A stretch of DNA of 64,000 nucleotides. Source: UBA3006 sp036746695 (GTDB lineage: Bacteria > Actinomycetota > Acidimicrobiia > Acidimicrobiales > Ilumatobacteraceae). Shown in pieces: positions 16,092 through 24,961 of this stretch. The position numbers and the translations under genes were made by a program. Location: contig DAIODP010000001.1 of the NCBI GenBank assembly GCA_036746695.1, positions 620,001 to 684,000 on the forward strand, in the 5' to 3' direction. Every line of letters starts with the position of its first letter. The stretch's first letter is position 1. Below the pieces are notes generated by a model. The model did not search any database. It was not told the origin of the DNA and saw only the letters and a program-made list of their open reading frames with translations.

Positions 16092-17531
16092 TTACGCGTT
16101 TTCCTGCAACGACTTAGCCTTGGCCAATACCTGGTCGACGCCACCGACGTTCAAGAACGCCTGCTCTGGAATGTCGTCCAAGTCGCCGCGGATGATCGAC
16201 TCGAAGCTCTCTACGGTGTCTTCCGTCTTGACGTACTCGCCCTTCAAGCCGGTGAACACTTCGGCAACGAAGAACGGCTGCGACAAGAAGCGCTGCACTT
16301 TACGTGCACGCGAAACTGTGAGACGGTCCTCTTCGGAAAGTTCATCAAGACCCAAGATGGCGATGATGTCTTGCAGTTCCTTGTAGCGCTGCAAGATTTC
16401 CTGCACGCGCCGAGCAACGTTGTAGTGACGATCGCCAACAACTTCTGGCGAAAGGATGGTTGACGTTGATGCCAGTGGGTCCACCGCTGGGTAAATACCC
16501 AAAGACGCAATTTGGCGTGACAACTCGGTGGTTGCATCCAAGAACGTAAAGGTGGTGAACGGTGCTGGGTCGGTGTAGTCGTCGGCAGGCACGTATACGG
16601 CTTGCAACGAGGTAATCGAACGGCCACGTGTGGAGGTAATGCGCTCCTGCAACTGACCCATTTCGTCGGCAAGCGTTGGCTGGTAACCCACGGCTGATGG
16701 CATACGACCAAGCAGCGTGGACACTTCCGAACCGGCCTGTACGAAACGGAAAATGTTGTCTACGAACAACAACACGTCCTGGTTCTTTACGTCGCGGAAG
16801 TACTCGGCCATGGTGAGAGCCGAAAGTGCAACGCGAAGGCGCACGCCTGGTGGCTCGTCCATTTGGCCGAACACGAGTGCAGCTTTTTCGAACACTCCAG
16901 ACTCTTCCATTTCCATGCGCAAGTCGGTGCCCTCACGGGTTCGCTCGCCTACGCCGGCAAACACCGACACGCCACCATGGTTTGATGCCACGCGGTTAAT
17001 CATTTCGGTGATGAGAACGGTCTTGCCTACACCTGCGCCGCCGAACAAGCCGATCTTTCCACCGGCGAGATATGGCGTGAGCAAGTCGATGACCTTGATG
17101 CCTGTTTCAAACATGCGGCGGCTTGGCTCGAGTGCTGCGAAGTCTGGTGCTGGGCGGTGGATTTCCCAGCGCTCGGCATCTTTGAAATCGTCATTGTTGC
17201 CGTCGAGGCAATCGCCCCACACGTTCCATACGTGGCCAAGAGTCTTGTCGCCTACTGGCACGGTGATGCCGTGGCCGGTGTTGCGCACTGGAGTACCGCG
17301 GCGCAAACCGTCGGTTGGCTTCAAGCACACTGCACGCACTCGGCTGTGGCCAAGCTGCTGCGCAACTTCGGCCAACACGTTGTTCGGCTTGCCGTCCACC
17401 ATCACGGTGAACTCAAGTGCTTGGTTCAACTCTGGAAGGGCGCCACGTGGAAACTCCACGTCGATTACCGGACCGGCAATCGCGACTACGCGTCCTTCTT
17501 TCAAACCTGTGGTTGCTGTTGCTGTGCTCAT
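16092..17531 (-). CDS. atpD: F1 ATP synthase beta subunit
   Basis: The catalytic beta subunit, 479 residues. The Walker A GGAGVGKTVL, the catalytic Glu in GVGERTREG, Walker B VLLFVDNIFRF and the DELSEED lever motif (LDELSEEDR) are all present. It converts ADP and phosphate to ATP with rotation of the gamma subunit. Length is normal, with no insertion. It lies between atpG and atpC and is the most strongly conserved protein in the window. Confidence 0.98.
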   Translation of the reverse strand: MSTATATTGLKEGRVVAIAGPVIDVEFPRGALPELNQALEFTVMVDGKPNNVLAEVAQQLGHSRVRAVCLKPTDGLRRGTPVRNTGHGITVPVGDKTLGHVWNVWGDCLDGNNDDFKDAERWEIHRPAPDFAALEPSRRMFETGIKVIDLLTPYLAGGKIGLFGGAGVGKTVLITEMINRVASNHGGVSVFAGVGERTREGTDLRMEMEESGVFEKAALVFGQMDEPPGVRLRVALSALTMAEYFRDVKNQDVLLFVDNIFRFVQAGSEVSTLLGRMPSAVGYQPTLADEMGQLQERITSTRGRSITSLQAVYVPADDYTDPAPFTTFTFLDATTELSRQIASLGIYPAVDPLASTSTILSPEVVGDRHYNVARRVQEILQRYKELQDIIAILGLDELSEEDRLTVSRARKVQRFLSQPFFVAEVFTGLKGEYVKTEDTVESFESIIRGDLDDIPEQAFLNVGGVDQVLAKAKSLQENA

Positions 17532-17556
17532 AATGTGCTCCTATTTTCTACAACTG

Positions 17557-18459
17557 TTACGCGGACTTGCCAGAGCCGAGGGCCTCGGCACCGCCAACGA
17601 TTTCCATGATTTCTGTGGTGATTGAGTCTTGACGTGCACGGTTCATAATGCGCGAGAGGTTCTTGATGATTTCCTCGGCATTGTCTGTTGCCGATTTCAT
17701 TGCCCGCTGACGAAACGCGTGCTCGCTTGCTGCTGCATTGAGTAGCGCGGCATACACGCGGGCCTCGACATAACGCGGCAGCAATGTTTCCAAAATGACG
17801 GATGGATCTGGCTCAAATTCGTAGCCGCCTCCACCATTTTCTGGTTTGCCATCGCCGCCAGCAATTACATCGCGCTCGAGTGGAACCAGTGGGCGGCGCA
17901 CAACTTCTTGCGAACCAGCCGAAATAAAGCGGGTGTACACCAGCTCTACCCGATCTACTTTTCCGCTCGTGTACAAATCAACAACGTATTCGCCGATGCT
18001 CTTTGCATCTGCGTACGCAGGCGTGTCTGAAAAACCAGAAAAGCCTTGGCCCATTTTGTAACCGCGGAAGCGGAAATACCCTTCCGACTTACGGCCAACT
18101 GGAACAACTAGGTAGTCCTTGCTTGCAAGAACATCGGCCTTGATCTCGCCTTCAACGGCACGCACGACACCCGAGTTGTAACCGCCACACAAACCGCGAT
18201 CGGCGGTGATCGAGACGTAGCACGTAGTGCGAATCTGGTCGCGCGACTTCAGGAAAGGCGAATCGTTTCCAGCACCACTAGCGGCCAAGTCCTTCACCAC
18301 TTCGGTAATGCGCTCGGAATATGGAACGGCGGCAATCACACGCTGCTGGGCTTTGACGATGCGCGAAGCAGCGATCAATTCCATTGCGCGTGTAATTTTC
18401 TTTGTCGCTTGCACGGACCGAATTCGTCCGCGCAAAATGCGCTCTTGACCGCCAGCCAT
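17557..18459 (-). CDS. atpG: F1 ATP synthase gamma subunit
   Basis: The 300-residue rotor subunit. The N-terminal helix RGRIRSVQATKKITRAMELIAASRI and the C-terminal helix MKSATDNAEEIIKNLSR..NRARQ..IT.E..EIVGGAEAL are diagnostic; together they form the coiled-coil shaft inside the alpha3beta3 ring. The middle contains DRGLCGGYN. A Gly-rich segment near residues 200-212 (DGKPENGGGG) looks like a loop insertion, as often seen in actinobacterial gamma subunits. Start is three bases after the atpA stop. Confidence 0.97.
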   Translation of the reverse strand: MAGGQERILRGRIRSVQATKKITRAMELIAASRIVKAQQRVIAAVPYSERITEVVKDLAASGAGNDSPFLKSRDQIRTTCYVSITADRGLCGGYNSGVVRAVEGEIKADVLASKDYLVVPVGRKSEGYFRFRGYKMGQGFSGFSDTPAYADAKSIGEYVVDLYTSGKVDRVELVYTRFISAGSQEVVRRPLVPLERDVIAGGDGKPENGGGGYEFEPDPSVILETLLPRYVEARVYAALLNAAASEHAFRQRAMKSATDNAEEIIKNLSRIMNRARQDSITTEIMEIVGGAEALGSGKSA

Positions 18460-18462
18460 GGA

Positions 18463-20061
18463 TTACTCCGTTGCGAGTGTCTTGGCGCTAGCGGCTTCGC
18501 CAACTTCACCGGCATCGGTGCGAGTTGGATCGGCGCTAGCCGTTGTGGATGTGACCTTGAATGCTTCTTTGAATGCAGTCACGATCTGCGGAAGATCCTT
18601 CGGCACATCGGCCTTTGGATCTTGGCGGATGCCTGCAATCACTGATGCATGACGTGTGCGCATGTGATCGAGCAATTCGTTTTCAAATCGACGAACATCG
18701 CCAACTGGAATCGAGTCGAGGTAGCCCTTCGTTCCGGCGAAGATCGAAACAACCTGCTCCTCAATTGGCATCGGGCTGTTCAGTGGCTGCTTGAGCAATT
18801 CCACCAAGCGGTAACCGCGCTCCAACTGTGCCTTCGAGATTGGGTCGAGTTCGGAACCGAACGTGGCGAATGCTTCCAACTCACGGAACTGGGCAAGGTC
18901 GAGCTTCAGAGTTCCCGAAACGCTCTTCATTGCTTTGATCTGTGCAGCACCACCCACGCGAGATACCGAGATACCTACGTCGACGGCCGGACGAACACCC
19001 GACTTGAACAAGTTGTCTTGCAAGTACACCTGACCGTCAGTGATCGAGATCACGTTGGTTGGAATGTATGCAGACACGTCGCCAGCTTTGGTCTCAATCA
19101 CTGGAAGTGCAGTAAGTGAACCTGCGCCGTTTGCGTCGCTCAATTTCGCGGCGCGCTCGAGCAAGCGGCTGTGTAGGTAAAACACGTCGCCTGGGTAAGC
19201 CTCACGGCCTGGTGGGCGGCGCAAGAGCAATGACATCTGGCGATAAGCCTCTGCCTGCTTCGACAAGTCGTCGTACACCACGAGTGCATGCTCGCCGTTT
19301 TCCATCCAGTGCTGACCCATTGCGCAACCTGCGTAAGGAGCGAGGTATTTAAACGGTGCTGGATCGGACGCAGGAGCAGCCACGACAACGGTGTACTCAA
19401 GTGCACCGTATTGACGAAGCACTTCTACCGTTTGAGCAATGGTGGAACCCTTCTGACCAATAGCGACGTAGATGCACTTCACACCCAAGCCGCGCTGGTT
19501 GATGATGGTGTCGATAGCGACCGTGGTCTTGCCGGTCTTGCGGTCTCCAATGATCAATTCGCGCTGTCCACGACCGATTGGGGTCATGGCGTCGATTGCT
19601 TTGATACCGGTTTGCAGCGGCTCGTGCACTGGCTTGCGGCCCATGATGCCTGGTGCCTGAACTTCTACACGTCGTGAGATGGAACCAACGATGTCGCCTT
19701 TGCCGTCGATTGGGGTTCCCAACGAGTTGACAACGCGACCCAACATTGCATCGCCTACTGGCACCGACAAAATGCGTCCAGTTGCTTTTACTGGCTGGCC
19801 TTCTTCAATGCTGAATGCCTCGCCAAGAACTACGGCGCCGATCGAATCTTCGTCCAAGTTGAGCGCCAGACCTACAACGCCACCTTCGAACTCGAGCAAT
19901 TCGTTTACTGCGCAGTCGGGCAAACCGCTGACGCGAGCAATACCGTCACCTACTTCGGTGACGCGACCAACGGTGCGAGCCTCGGTCGATGGCTTGTACC
20001 CATCAAGACCTTTGGTAATCGCCGCCGCAATGTCGCTTGCGGAAAGTGTTAATTCAGCCAT
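18463..20061 (-). CDS. atpA: F1 ATP synthase alpha subunit
   Basis: The 532-residue nucleotide-binding alpha subunit. Walker A GDRKTGKTTVAID, the regulatory QKGSTIAQ region, VVVAAPASDPAP and LRRPPGREAYPGDVFYLHSRLLERAAK are all typical. The arginine finger lies in ISVSRVGGAAQ. The extreme C-terminus is slightly extended (TRTDAGEVGEAASA), as in other actinobacteria. It is the fourth gene from the end of the atp operon; the start ATG 20061 follows a short gap after atpH. Confidence 0.98.
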   Translation of the reverse strand: MAELTLSASDIAAAITKGLDGYKPSTEARTVGRVTEVGDGIARVSGLPDCAVNELLEFEGGVVGLALNLDEDSIGAVVLGEAFSIEEGQPVKATGRILSVPVGDAMLGRVVNSLGTPIDGKGDIVGSISRRVEVQAPGIMGRKPVHEPLQTGIKAIDAMTPIGRGQRELIIGDRKTGKTTVAIDTIINQRGLGVKCIYVAIGQKGSTIAQTVEVLRQYGALEYTVVVAAPASDPAPFKYLAPYAGCAMGQHWMENGEHALVVYDDLSKQAEAYRQMSLLLRRPPGREAYPGDVFYLHSRLLERAAKLSDANGAGSLTALPVIETKAGDVSAYIPTNVISITDGQVYLQDNLFKSGVRPAVDVGISVSRVGGAAQIKAMKSVSGTLKLDLAQFRELEAFATFGSELDPISKAQLERGYRLVELLKQPLNSPMPIEEQVVSIFAGTKGYLDSIPVGDVRRFENELLDHMRTRHASVIAGIRQDPKADVPKDLPQIVTAFKEAFKVTSTTASADPTRTDAGEVGEAASAKTLATE

Positions 20062-20086
20062 AAATGTGTCCTTTCAGAACAAAAAA

Positions 20087-20614
20087 TCAGATCCGTGTCT
20101 TCAATTGGTCGAGGCGGGTGCGAACGGTGTCATCAATGACTTCGTCGCCAACAACAGCAACGAGACCACCAAGAACACTTGGGTCGACAACAACTTTCAA
20201 GTTGACGGGCTTACCCGTCACTTTTGCTAACGCTGCAGCAAGGCGTGTTTGCTGATCGGCGCTGAGCGCAACGGCGCTGCGGATCTCGGCAACTTCTTGC
20301 TGCTTTTCGCTTGATGCGCGCTTGACCAACGAATCGATGATCGCTGGCAATTCACGAACTTGGCCGCTGTTCACGACAAGCGAAACCAACTGTGTTGTGG
20401 TGTCGGATGCTTTGCCACCCAACAACTGCTCGGCAACAAGTTGACGGCGCTCGGTTGGAATGGTGTTGTCGGTGAGTGTTGCACGCAACTGCTCGTTGGA
20501 TTCGAATGCACGAGCCACGCGAAAGAGTTCGTCTTCGACGCGGTCGAGTGTTCCCTCGGCCTGAGCAATTTCGAACAACGCGCGTGCGTATGCCTCTACT
20601 TTGACACTGCTCAT
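20087..20614 (-). CDS. atpH: F1 ATP synthase delta subunit
   Basis: A 175-residue delta (OSCP) subunit that joins the peripheral stalk to the top of F1. The N-terminal helical domain begins VEAYARALFEIA, and the C-terminal part contains the family pattern EIRSAVALSADQQTRLAAALAKVTGKPV and VVDPSVLGGLVAVVGDEVIDDTVRTRL. Unlike mycobacteria, where delta is fused to a b-type protein, this is a free subunit of normal length. Its ATG overlaps the end of the preceding b subunit gene by four bases. Confidence 0.95.
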   Translation of the reverse strand: MSSVKVEAYARALFEIAQAEGTLDRVEDELFRVARAFESNEQLRATLTDNTIPTERRQLVAEQLLGGKASDTTTQLVSLVVNSGQVRELPAIIDSLVKRASSEKQQEVAEIRSAVALSADQQTRLAAALAKVTGKPVNLKVVVDPSVLGGLVAVVGDEVIDDTVRTRLDQLKTRI

Positions 20615-21156
20615 CGTGCAGCTCCCACGCTGGTGATGAACGCCTCGATGAGGTCGTTCTTGGTTTGGTCGGTCAGTGTGGCTTCAACAACAACTGGCGT
20701 TGCCAATGCGGCCAGCATCGAAATCTCGGCGCGAAGTTCGTCCGAGCTGCGACCACGGGCAGCGCTCAAATCGGTTTCGGCCTTGGCTTCAAGTTCGGCA
20801 ACTTCGGCAATGATGCGGGTGCGACCCTCGGTCAACACTGCTACTGCCTGCGCATCGGCTTCGGCCAACATGCGTGCACGCTCGCCTGCGATATCGCCAA
20901 GTGCTGCACGAATATTCTTCGCATCCGAATCGGCATTGACCTTTGCGGCCGCAGCGTCGTCGAGTTCCTTCTGGATTTTCTCGGTGCGAGCGTTGAAGCT
21001 CTTCTTGATTGCAGGGCCGGCAAACTTGACCAACGCGCCAACCACGATTATTGCTGCAAGGCCGCCATAAATAATTTCGGCGGTCTCTGGCAACAACCAG
21101 TGGTGAGTGACGGTTGGATCTTCGGCTGCCAACAATGCATTGACGTACTGGATCAT
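20611..21156 (-). CDS. atpF: Fo ATP synthase b-type subunit (second copy)
   Basis: A 181-residue peripheral-stalk subunit: one N-terminal membrane helix (EIIYGGLAAIIVVGALVKFAG) followed by a long Ala/Glu/Lys/Arg-rich coiled coil. It is distinct from the b-type gene directly upstream, so the stator is probably a b/b' heterodimer. It overlaps both neighbours by four bases. Which of the two should be called b and which b' cannot be decided without a phylogeny. Confidence 0.88.
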   Translation of the reverse strand: MIQYVNALLAAEDPTVTHHWLLPETAEIIYGGLAAIIVVGALVKFAGPAIKKSFNARTEKIQKELDDAAAAKVNADSDAKNIRAALGDIAGERARMLAEADAQAVAVLTEGRTRIIAEVAELEAKAETDLSAARGRSSDELRAEISMLAALATPVVVEATLTDQTKNDLIEAFITSVGAAR

Positions 21157-21752
21157 GAACGCGCTCCTGTTTGCATAACTTGTTGCACGGCTTTCTGAAC
21201 TACACCAGCGTCAGGAGACTTGCCCACTGCAAGCTGCGTAGTGCGTTCAGTAACCGATGCGACGGCCGCGGCCACTTGGTCGCGTACCGCCAATCGTGCA
21301 GCGCTGATTTCGACATCTGCTGCGGCTCGCTTAGATGCGATCCGTGCATTTGCTTCAGCAATCTTGGCGCTGCGTTCTTCGTCCAATGTTTGGCGTGCCT
21401 TGTCGACGCGTGCTGCTGCCTCGGCGCGAACCTCGGCAAGTGCTGCTTCGTACTTCGAAACGTCGGTCTTTGCGGCCGTGCGCGTTGCGTCGGCTTGTTC
21501 AAAATCCTCACGAATTCCGTTGTAACGAGCGTCCATTCCCTTTTTCAATTTTGGGAAGAGGAACACACGCATGATGACCAGGAACACCAAGAACGAACCA
21601 GCACCCCAGATGAGCTCTTTGCCCTCTGGAGAAATTGGGTTCGGCCCTGTTGTTTCAGCCGCAGTGGTCGCCTCGCCCGAGGTGGTTTCCTCTTCGGCGG
21701 AAACGCGCACCTCGACCAGGTCGCCCTGCAATGTCGTTACATGAACTCGCAT
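21153..21752 (-). CDS. Fo ATP synthase b-type subunit (first copy)
   Basis: A 199-residue stator subunit with one membrane helix (LIWGAGSFLVFLVIMRVFLFPKL) followed by a long charged coiled coil. Before the helix is a ~45-residue Glu/Thr-rich extension (EEETTSGEATTAAETTG) that the second b subunit lacks and that would face the periplasmic side. The start, ATG 21752, is only four bases from the atpE stop. Together with the next gene it gives two unequal b subunits in one operon, the arrangement called b/b' in cyanobacteria and phototrophic proteobacteria. Confidence 0.88.
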   Translation of the reverse strand: MRVHVTTLQGDLVEVRVSAEEETTSGEATTAAETTGPNPISPEGKELIWGAGSFLVFLVIMRVFLFPKLKKGMDARYNGIREDFEQADATRTAAKTDVSKYEAALAEVRAEAAARVDKARQTLDEERSAKIAEANARIASKRAAADVEISAARLAVRDQVAAAVASVTERTTQLAVGKSPDAGVVQKAVQQVMQTGARS

Positions 21753-21756
21753 TGGA

Positions 21757-22047
21757 TCAGGCGAACTTCAGCAAGATGAAGGCAACGAAGCCGATAAGTG
21801 CAAGGGCTTCGGTAAATGCAACACCAAGGAACATGGTGGTACGAACCATGCCGGCGGACTCTGGTTGGCGTGCCATTGCTTCGATGGCCTTACCGAAAAT
21901 CATTCCGATTCCGATGCCTGGTCCAATCGCGGCGAGGCCGTAAGCAAGACCGGCCATCTGTGCAGCCGAGTTCGCCTTGAGTTCTGCAGGCGTGAGCTCT
22001 GCAGCCACGCGTGCACTGACGTGTGCGATTCGTGTTAACGCTTCCAT
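21757..22047 (-). CDS. atpE: Fo ATP synthase c subunit
   Basis: The proteolipid ring subunit, 96 residues: two membrane helices joined by the polar loop ARQPE. The ion-binding carboxylate is Glu80 in VAFTEALALIG. The first helix has GPGIGIG with Ile where sodium-dependent enzymes have Gln, and the Glu is not followed by a Ser/Thr pair, so proton coupling is expected. An N-terminal extension of about 25-30 residues (EALTRIAHVSARVAAELTP) is longer than usual and may be removed or sit at the membrane surface. Confidence 0.96.
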   Translation of the reverse strand: MEALTRIAHVSARVAAELTPAELKANSAAQMAGLAYGLAAIGPGIGIGMIFGKAIEAMARQPESAGMVRTTMFLGVAFTEALALIGFVAFILLKFA

Positions 22048-22107
22048 GTTTCTATCTCCTGTTTTGTTTTGTTATTTGTGGGTAACTATTTGGTATTCGA
22101 ACTTTGC

Positions 22108-22941
22108 TTAGTGCTCTGGGTGCGTTGCTCCGCCGATGTACACCGCGGTAAGCACCGTGAAGATGTACGCCTGGAGGAACGCAACCAAGATCTCGAAGGC
22201 CGTCAAGAAAATGAGCAGGCCGAATGGCAAGATGCCAATAGGAATGAGGAAGAAGCGCATGGTCTCGGCTTGGATCAACGACTGCGAGAGCAGTGCGAAG
22301 ATCACGAGTAACAAGTGACCAGCGAGCATGTTGGCGAAAAGACGAACGGCGAGCGAAAACGGACGAACCACAAGTGTGGAAATAAGTTCGATCGGTGTAA
22401 CCAAGATGTAGAGCGCCTTTGGTACTCCTGGAGGAAACAACACGTTCTTGAAGTAACCAAACAAGCCTTGGTGCTTAATGCCGGTGGCGTTGAACACCAC
22501 CCACACCAATAGCGCCATAAACGCAGGAATACCCATGCGTGCAGTTGCTGGCATCTGGATGAACGGAATGATTCCTGGCAGGTTGCACAAGTAAATGAAC
22601 ACGAACATGGTGAGCAAGAATGGCGTCCATCCCATGCCGCTCTTGCCCATCGTTTCCATGATGATGTTTTTCTCGACGAACTCGACAATGATTTCGGCCA
22701 AGTTGCGCGCGCCCTTAGGTGCTTTGCGCGCATCTTTCATTGATGCGACAAGGAACAACACCGTTCCGATTAGCGCAGACAAAATTGCAATGATGACCAC
22801 TTTGTTGATGCCAGGAACAACATCTTTCCAACGAAGGATGGTGTTGATTGGTGGAAAGCTAAAACCGCGACCTTCTCCAGCTGCTGGAACAAGCTTTTCG
22901 ACTACTTGTATTGCGAGTTGCGTTGAGAACACTGTTGTCAT
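22108..22941 (-). CDS. atpB: Fo ATP synthase a subunit
   Basis: The 277-residue proton-channel subunit, five or six membrane helices. The essential Arg is in LAVRLFANMLAGHLLL, and the final helix contains FEILVAFLQAYIFTVL. I take ATG 22941, preceded by a short gap after the atpI-like gene; an open frame continues upstream to 23067 but only re-reads the previous gene. Length and topology are normal. Confidence 0.96.
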   Translation of the reverse strand: MTTVFSTQLAIQVVEKLVPAAGEGRGFSFPPINTILRWKDVVPGINKVVIIAILSALIGTVLFLVASMKDARKAPKGARNLAEIIVEFVEKNIIMETMGKSGMGWTPFLLTMFVFIYLCNLPGIIPFIQMPATARMGIPAFMALLVWVVFNATGIKHQGLFGYFKNVLFPPGVPKALYILVTPIELISTLVVRPFSLAVRLFANMLAGHLLLVIFALLSQSLIQAETMRFFLIPIGILPFGLLIFLTAFEILVAFLQAYIFTVLTAVYIGGATHPEH

Positions 22942-22954
22942 CCTGTTGTATCGA

Positions 22955-23446
22955 CTAGTTGTTAAGTGACTTTGAAACTTGGTCTTGCTGTGAAGTCTGT
23001 TTCGGCTTGAGGCCGGGGAACGCGAGCGACAAAGAAACATAGCGCAATTCCCAGAAGAGCAACCCAACGTGGGCTATGACAATGGTCAAGCACAAGGGCA
23101 CGAGCTCGACCCATGCCTCGTTACGCACGAGATATACGGCGGCTGCGATAACCGCCAACCGCACGATGTAGCCAAACAAGGTGGCCCCCATCATCAGGGC
23201 GTACGAGATTTTGGCGGTGTACGACACCATCCATGCCGCGACCGCAAAATTGCCCAGCACAATCGCCAGCCCGTAGGCAGCCGACCACGCGCCATTTGCT
23301 CCCCAAATAAACGCCGGTGCACCAATCAGCACCGGGGCCACGAACACGCCGCGCTTGATCAAGTCGCGAACAATCGCGGCTTCAGGCGCCGGGCCGCTGT
23401 CGCTCATTGCGAGAACCGAAACGAATTGCGGGTCGTCGTTCTTCAT
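22955..23446 (-). CDS. AtpI-like membrane protein of the ATP synthase operon
   Basis: A 163-residue protein with four hydrophobic segments and a charged C-terminal tail. It occupies the position of the ATP synthase subunit I gene, directly before atpB, and its helix pattern matches that family (PF03899), although sequence identity is weak by eye. AtpI proteins help assemble the c ring in some bacteria. Its start overlaps the end of the upstream small gene by four bases, so both belong to the atp operon. Confidence 0.75.
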   Translation of the reverse strand: MKNDDPQFVSVLAMSDSGPAPEAAIVRDLIKRGVFVAPVLIGAPAFIWGANGAWSAAYGLAIVLGNFAVAAWMVSYTAKISYALMMGATLFGYIVRLAVIAAAVYLVRNEAWVELVPLCLTIVIAHVGLLFWELRYVSLSLAFPGLKPKQTSQQDQVSKSLNN

Positions 23447-23739
23447 GCGTCTTTCGTTTCCCGCTGATGGCTTGTGGTGTCCTGCAAGCGCTGCTTGGCT
23501 AACGCCTCAATGTGCGTTCCGTAGGTGTAATACAGCCGAGCAAAATTGCCGACAACGGAGAAAATCACCAAGCCAATAGTGAAGAGTGGCATCGTTCCTA
23601 TTGCAGAATCGATGATCAGGCCGATCACCGTAAACACCAACACGCTGATTGCCATTTCCGGACCGCGACCTAGAGAATCGCTCGAACCAGTTAACGCCAC
23701 CTTCTTTTTCGGGACGAGTTTTTTGGTGAGGGACTTCAT
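23443..23739 (-). CDS. AtpZ/AtpI-family small membrane protein
   Basis: A 98-residue protein with a basic N-terminus, two membrane helices (MAISVLVFTVIGLIIDSAIG and LFTIGLVIFSVVGNFARLYYTY) and a charged tail, the layout of AtpZ/AtpI-family proteins (PF09527). AtpZ and AtpI together have been linked to c-ring assembly and magnesium or calcium transport in alkaliphilic Bacillus. It is the first gene of the atp operon; the 91 bases between it and wecA probably hold the operon promoter, though I see no strong consensus there. Confidence 0.75.
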   Translation of the reverse strand: MKSLTKKLVPKKKVALTGSSDSLGRGPEMAISVLVFTVIGLIIDSAIGTMPLFTIGLVIFSVVGNFARLYYTYGTHIEALAKQRLQDTTSHQRETKDA

Positions 23740-23830
23740 GCTTTTGGGTGCATCCAGACGCTTGTGAAACTAAGTACAAACTAGACGCGAGGCCCCAAAT
23801 CGACCAAACCGCTCGTGCGTTTGTGCAGCC

Positions 23831-24961
23831 TCAGTGGTTGATTTCGGTGGTTTCGTTGGCCCGACGCAACCGCGGATGCAGCACGGTGAAGAGAGCCAGA
23901 ATCACTGCCACCGCTATCAACGGCAAGAAGTTGGGAGACGAACTGCTGAGCGCGGGATATAGGGCCACCGCCGACAACAACGCAGTCCAAGCCCACAAGA
24001 TCACCACCGCGCGCCGTGGGCCGTGCCCAAGTGCGATCAAGCGGTGGTGCAAGTGGCCCCGATCGGCAGTGGCAAAACCCTGACGATTAATCGTGCGCCG
24101 GAAAATTGCAAACACCACGTCGAAGAGTGGCACGCCCAAGATGAGTAGCGGAATAAACAATGGCGCGATGAAAAAATAAGTTTGGCCGCTGAAGTTTTGC
24201 GATTGCGGGTCTGCGCGTCCGCCCACCACACTCGTGGCAATTGCCATTAACAAACCAAGCATCAGTGCGCCGCAGTCGCCCATAAAGATTTTTGCCGGAT
24301 TGAAATTGAACGGCAAGAATCCAATGCAGATTCCCAAAGTGATGATGGAAATCAGTGGGCCGATATTTGGCTCGGCAAGTAGGCCCAAATCTCCGAGATG
24401 TTTGCTGTAAACAAAAAATGAACCGGCTGCAATGGCCACGATGCCTGTTGCCAAACCATCAAGACCGTCAATCAAATTGATCGCTTGCGTCATGCCAAGC
24501 AACCACACAACGGTGAACAACGGAATCCAGTCGTTCGACAACACAAATACGTCGAGGAACGGAAGTCGGAAATAAAACATGGTGACGCCAAACCAAACCA
24601 ACACGATGCCGACGGCAACGATGCCAGTCACTTTCATGGGTGGTGACAACTCGCGAATGTCATCCAGAAAACCAAGCACTGTGATGAGCACTGCTGCGAT
24701 TAAAACGCCAACCAGTTCAGAGTTACCAGAGATGACCGACGAGAAGCGATCCATTCGCGAAGCAAGCAACAATGCAGCAATGAGCCCAACAAGAAATGCA
24801 AGTCCACCAACATTTGGCGTTGGAACGGGATGCAGTCGCCGTTCATCGGGCTCGGCCAGCCAACCCTTTTTATGCGCCAAAATCTCGACGCCCTTTGTGG
24901 CGCCAGCGGTCGCCACGGCGGCACTTGCGCCGACAATCAGATAGCCAGTGAGATCAATCAC
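23831..24961 (-). CDS. wecA: Undecaprenyl-phosphate N-acetylhexosamine-1-phosphate transferase (MraY/WecA family)
   Basis: A polytopic membrane enzyme of 376 residues from GTG 24961, whose GTGA overlaps the glyA stop. Family motifs in order: DERRLHPVPTPNVGG, LGFLDDIREL, NLIDGLDGLA, FMGDCGALMLG and RGHLHHRLI, all lining the magnesium-dependent active site. It starts lipid-linked glycan synthesis by transferring a sugar phosphate to undecaprenyl or decaprenyl phosphate; the mycobacterial counterpart (rfe/wecA, next to the atp operon) initiates arabinogalactan. The sugar used here cannot be told from sequence alone. Confidence 0.92.
   Translation of the reverse strand: MIDLTGYLIVGASAAVATAGATKGVEILAHKKGWLAEPDERRLHPVPTPNVGGLAFLVGLIAALLLASRMDRFSSVISGNSELVGVLIAAVLITVLGFLDDIRELSPPMKVTGIVAVGIVLVWFGVTMFYFRLPFLDVFVLSNDWIPLFTVVWLLGMTQAINLIDGLDGLATGIVAIAAGSFFVYSKHLGDLGLLAEPNIGPLISIITLGICIGFLPFNFNPAKIFMGDCGALMLGLLMAIATSVVGGRADPQSQNFSGQTYFFIAPLFIPLLILGVPLFDVVFAIFRRTINRQGFATADRGHLHHRLIALGHGPRRAVVILWAWTALLSAVALYPALSSSSPNFLPLIAVAVILALFTVLHPRLRRANETTEINH

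Noticed and set aside
16593..16598. Another GTATAC hexamer
   Set aside because: Lies inside atpD coding sequence, without the TTG/CAA flanks on both sides; a 6-mer of this kind is expected many times by chance.
16717..17625. Long plus-strand open frame opposite atpD
   Set aside because: Shadow of the highly conserved atpD coding strand; no recognisable motif.
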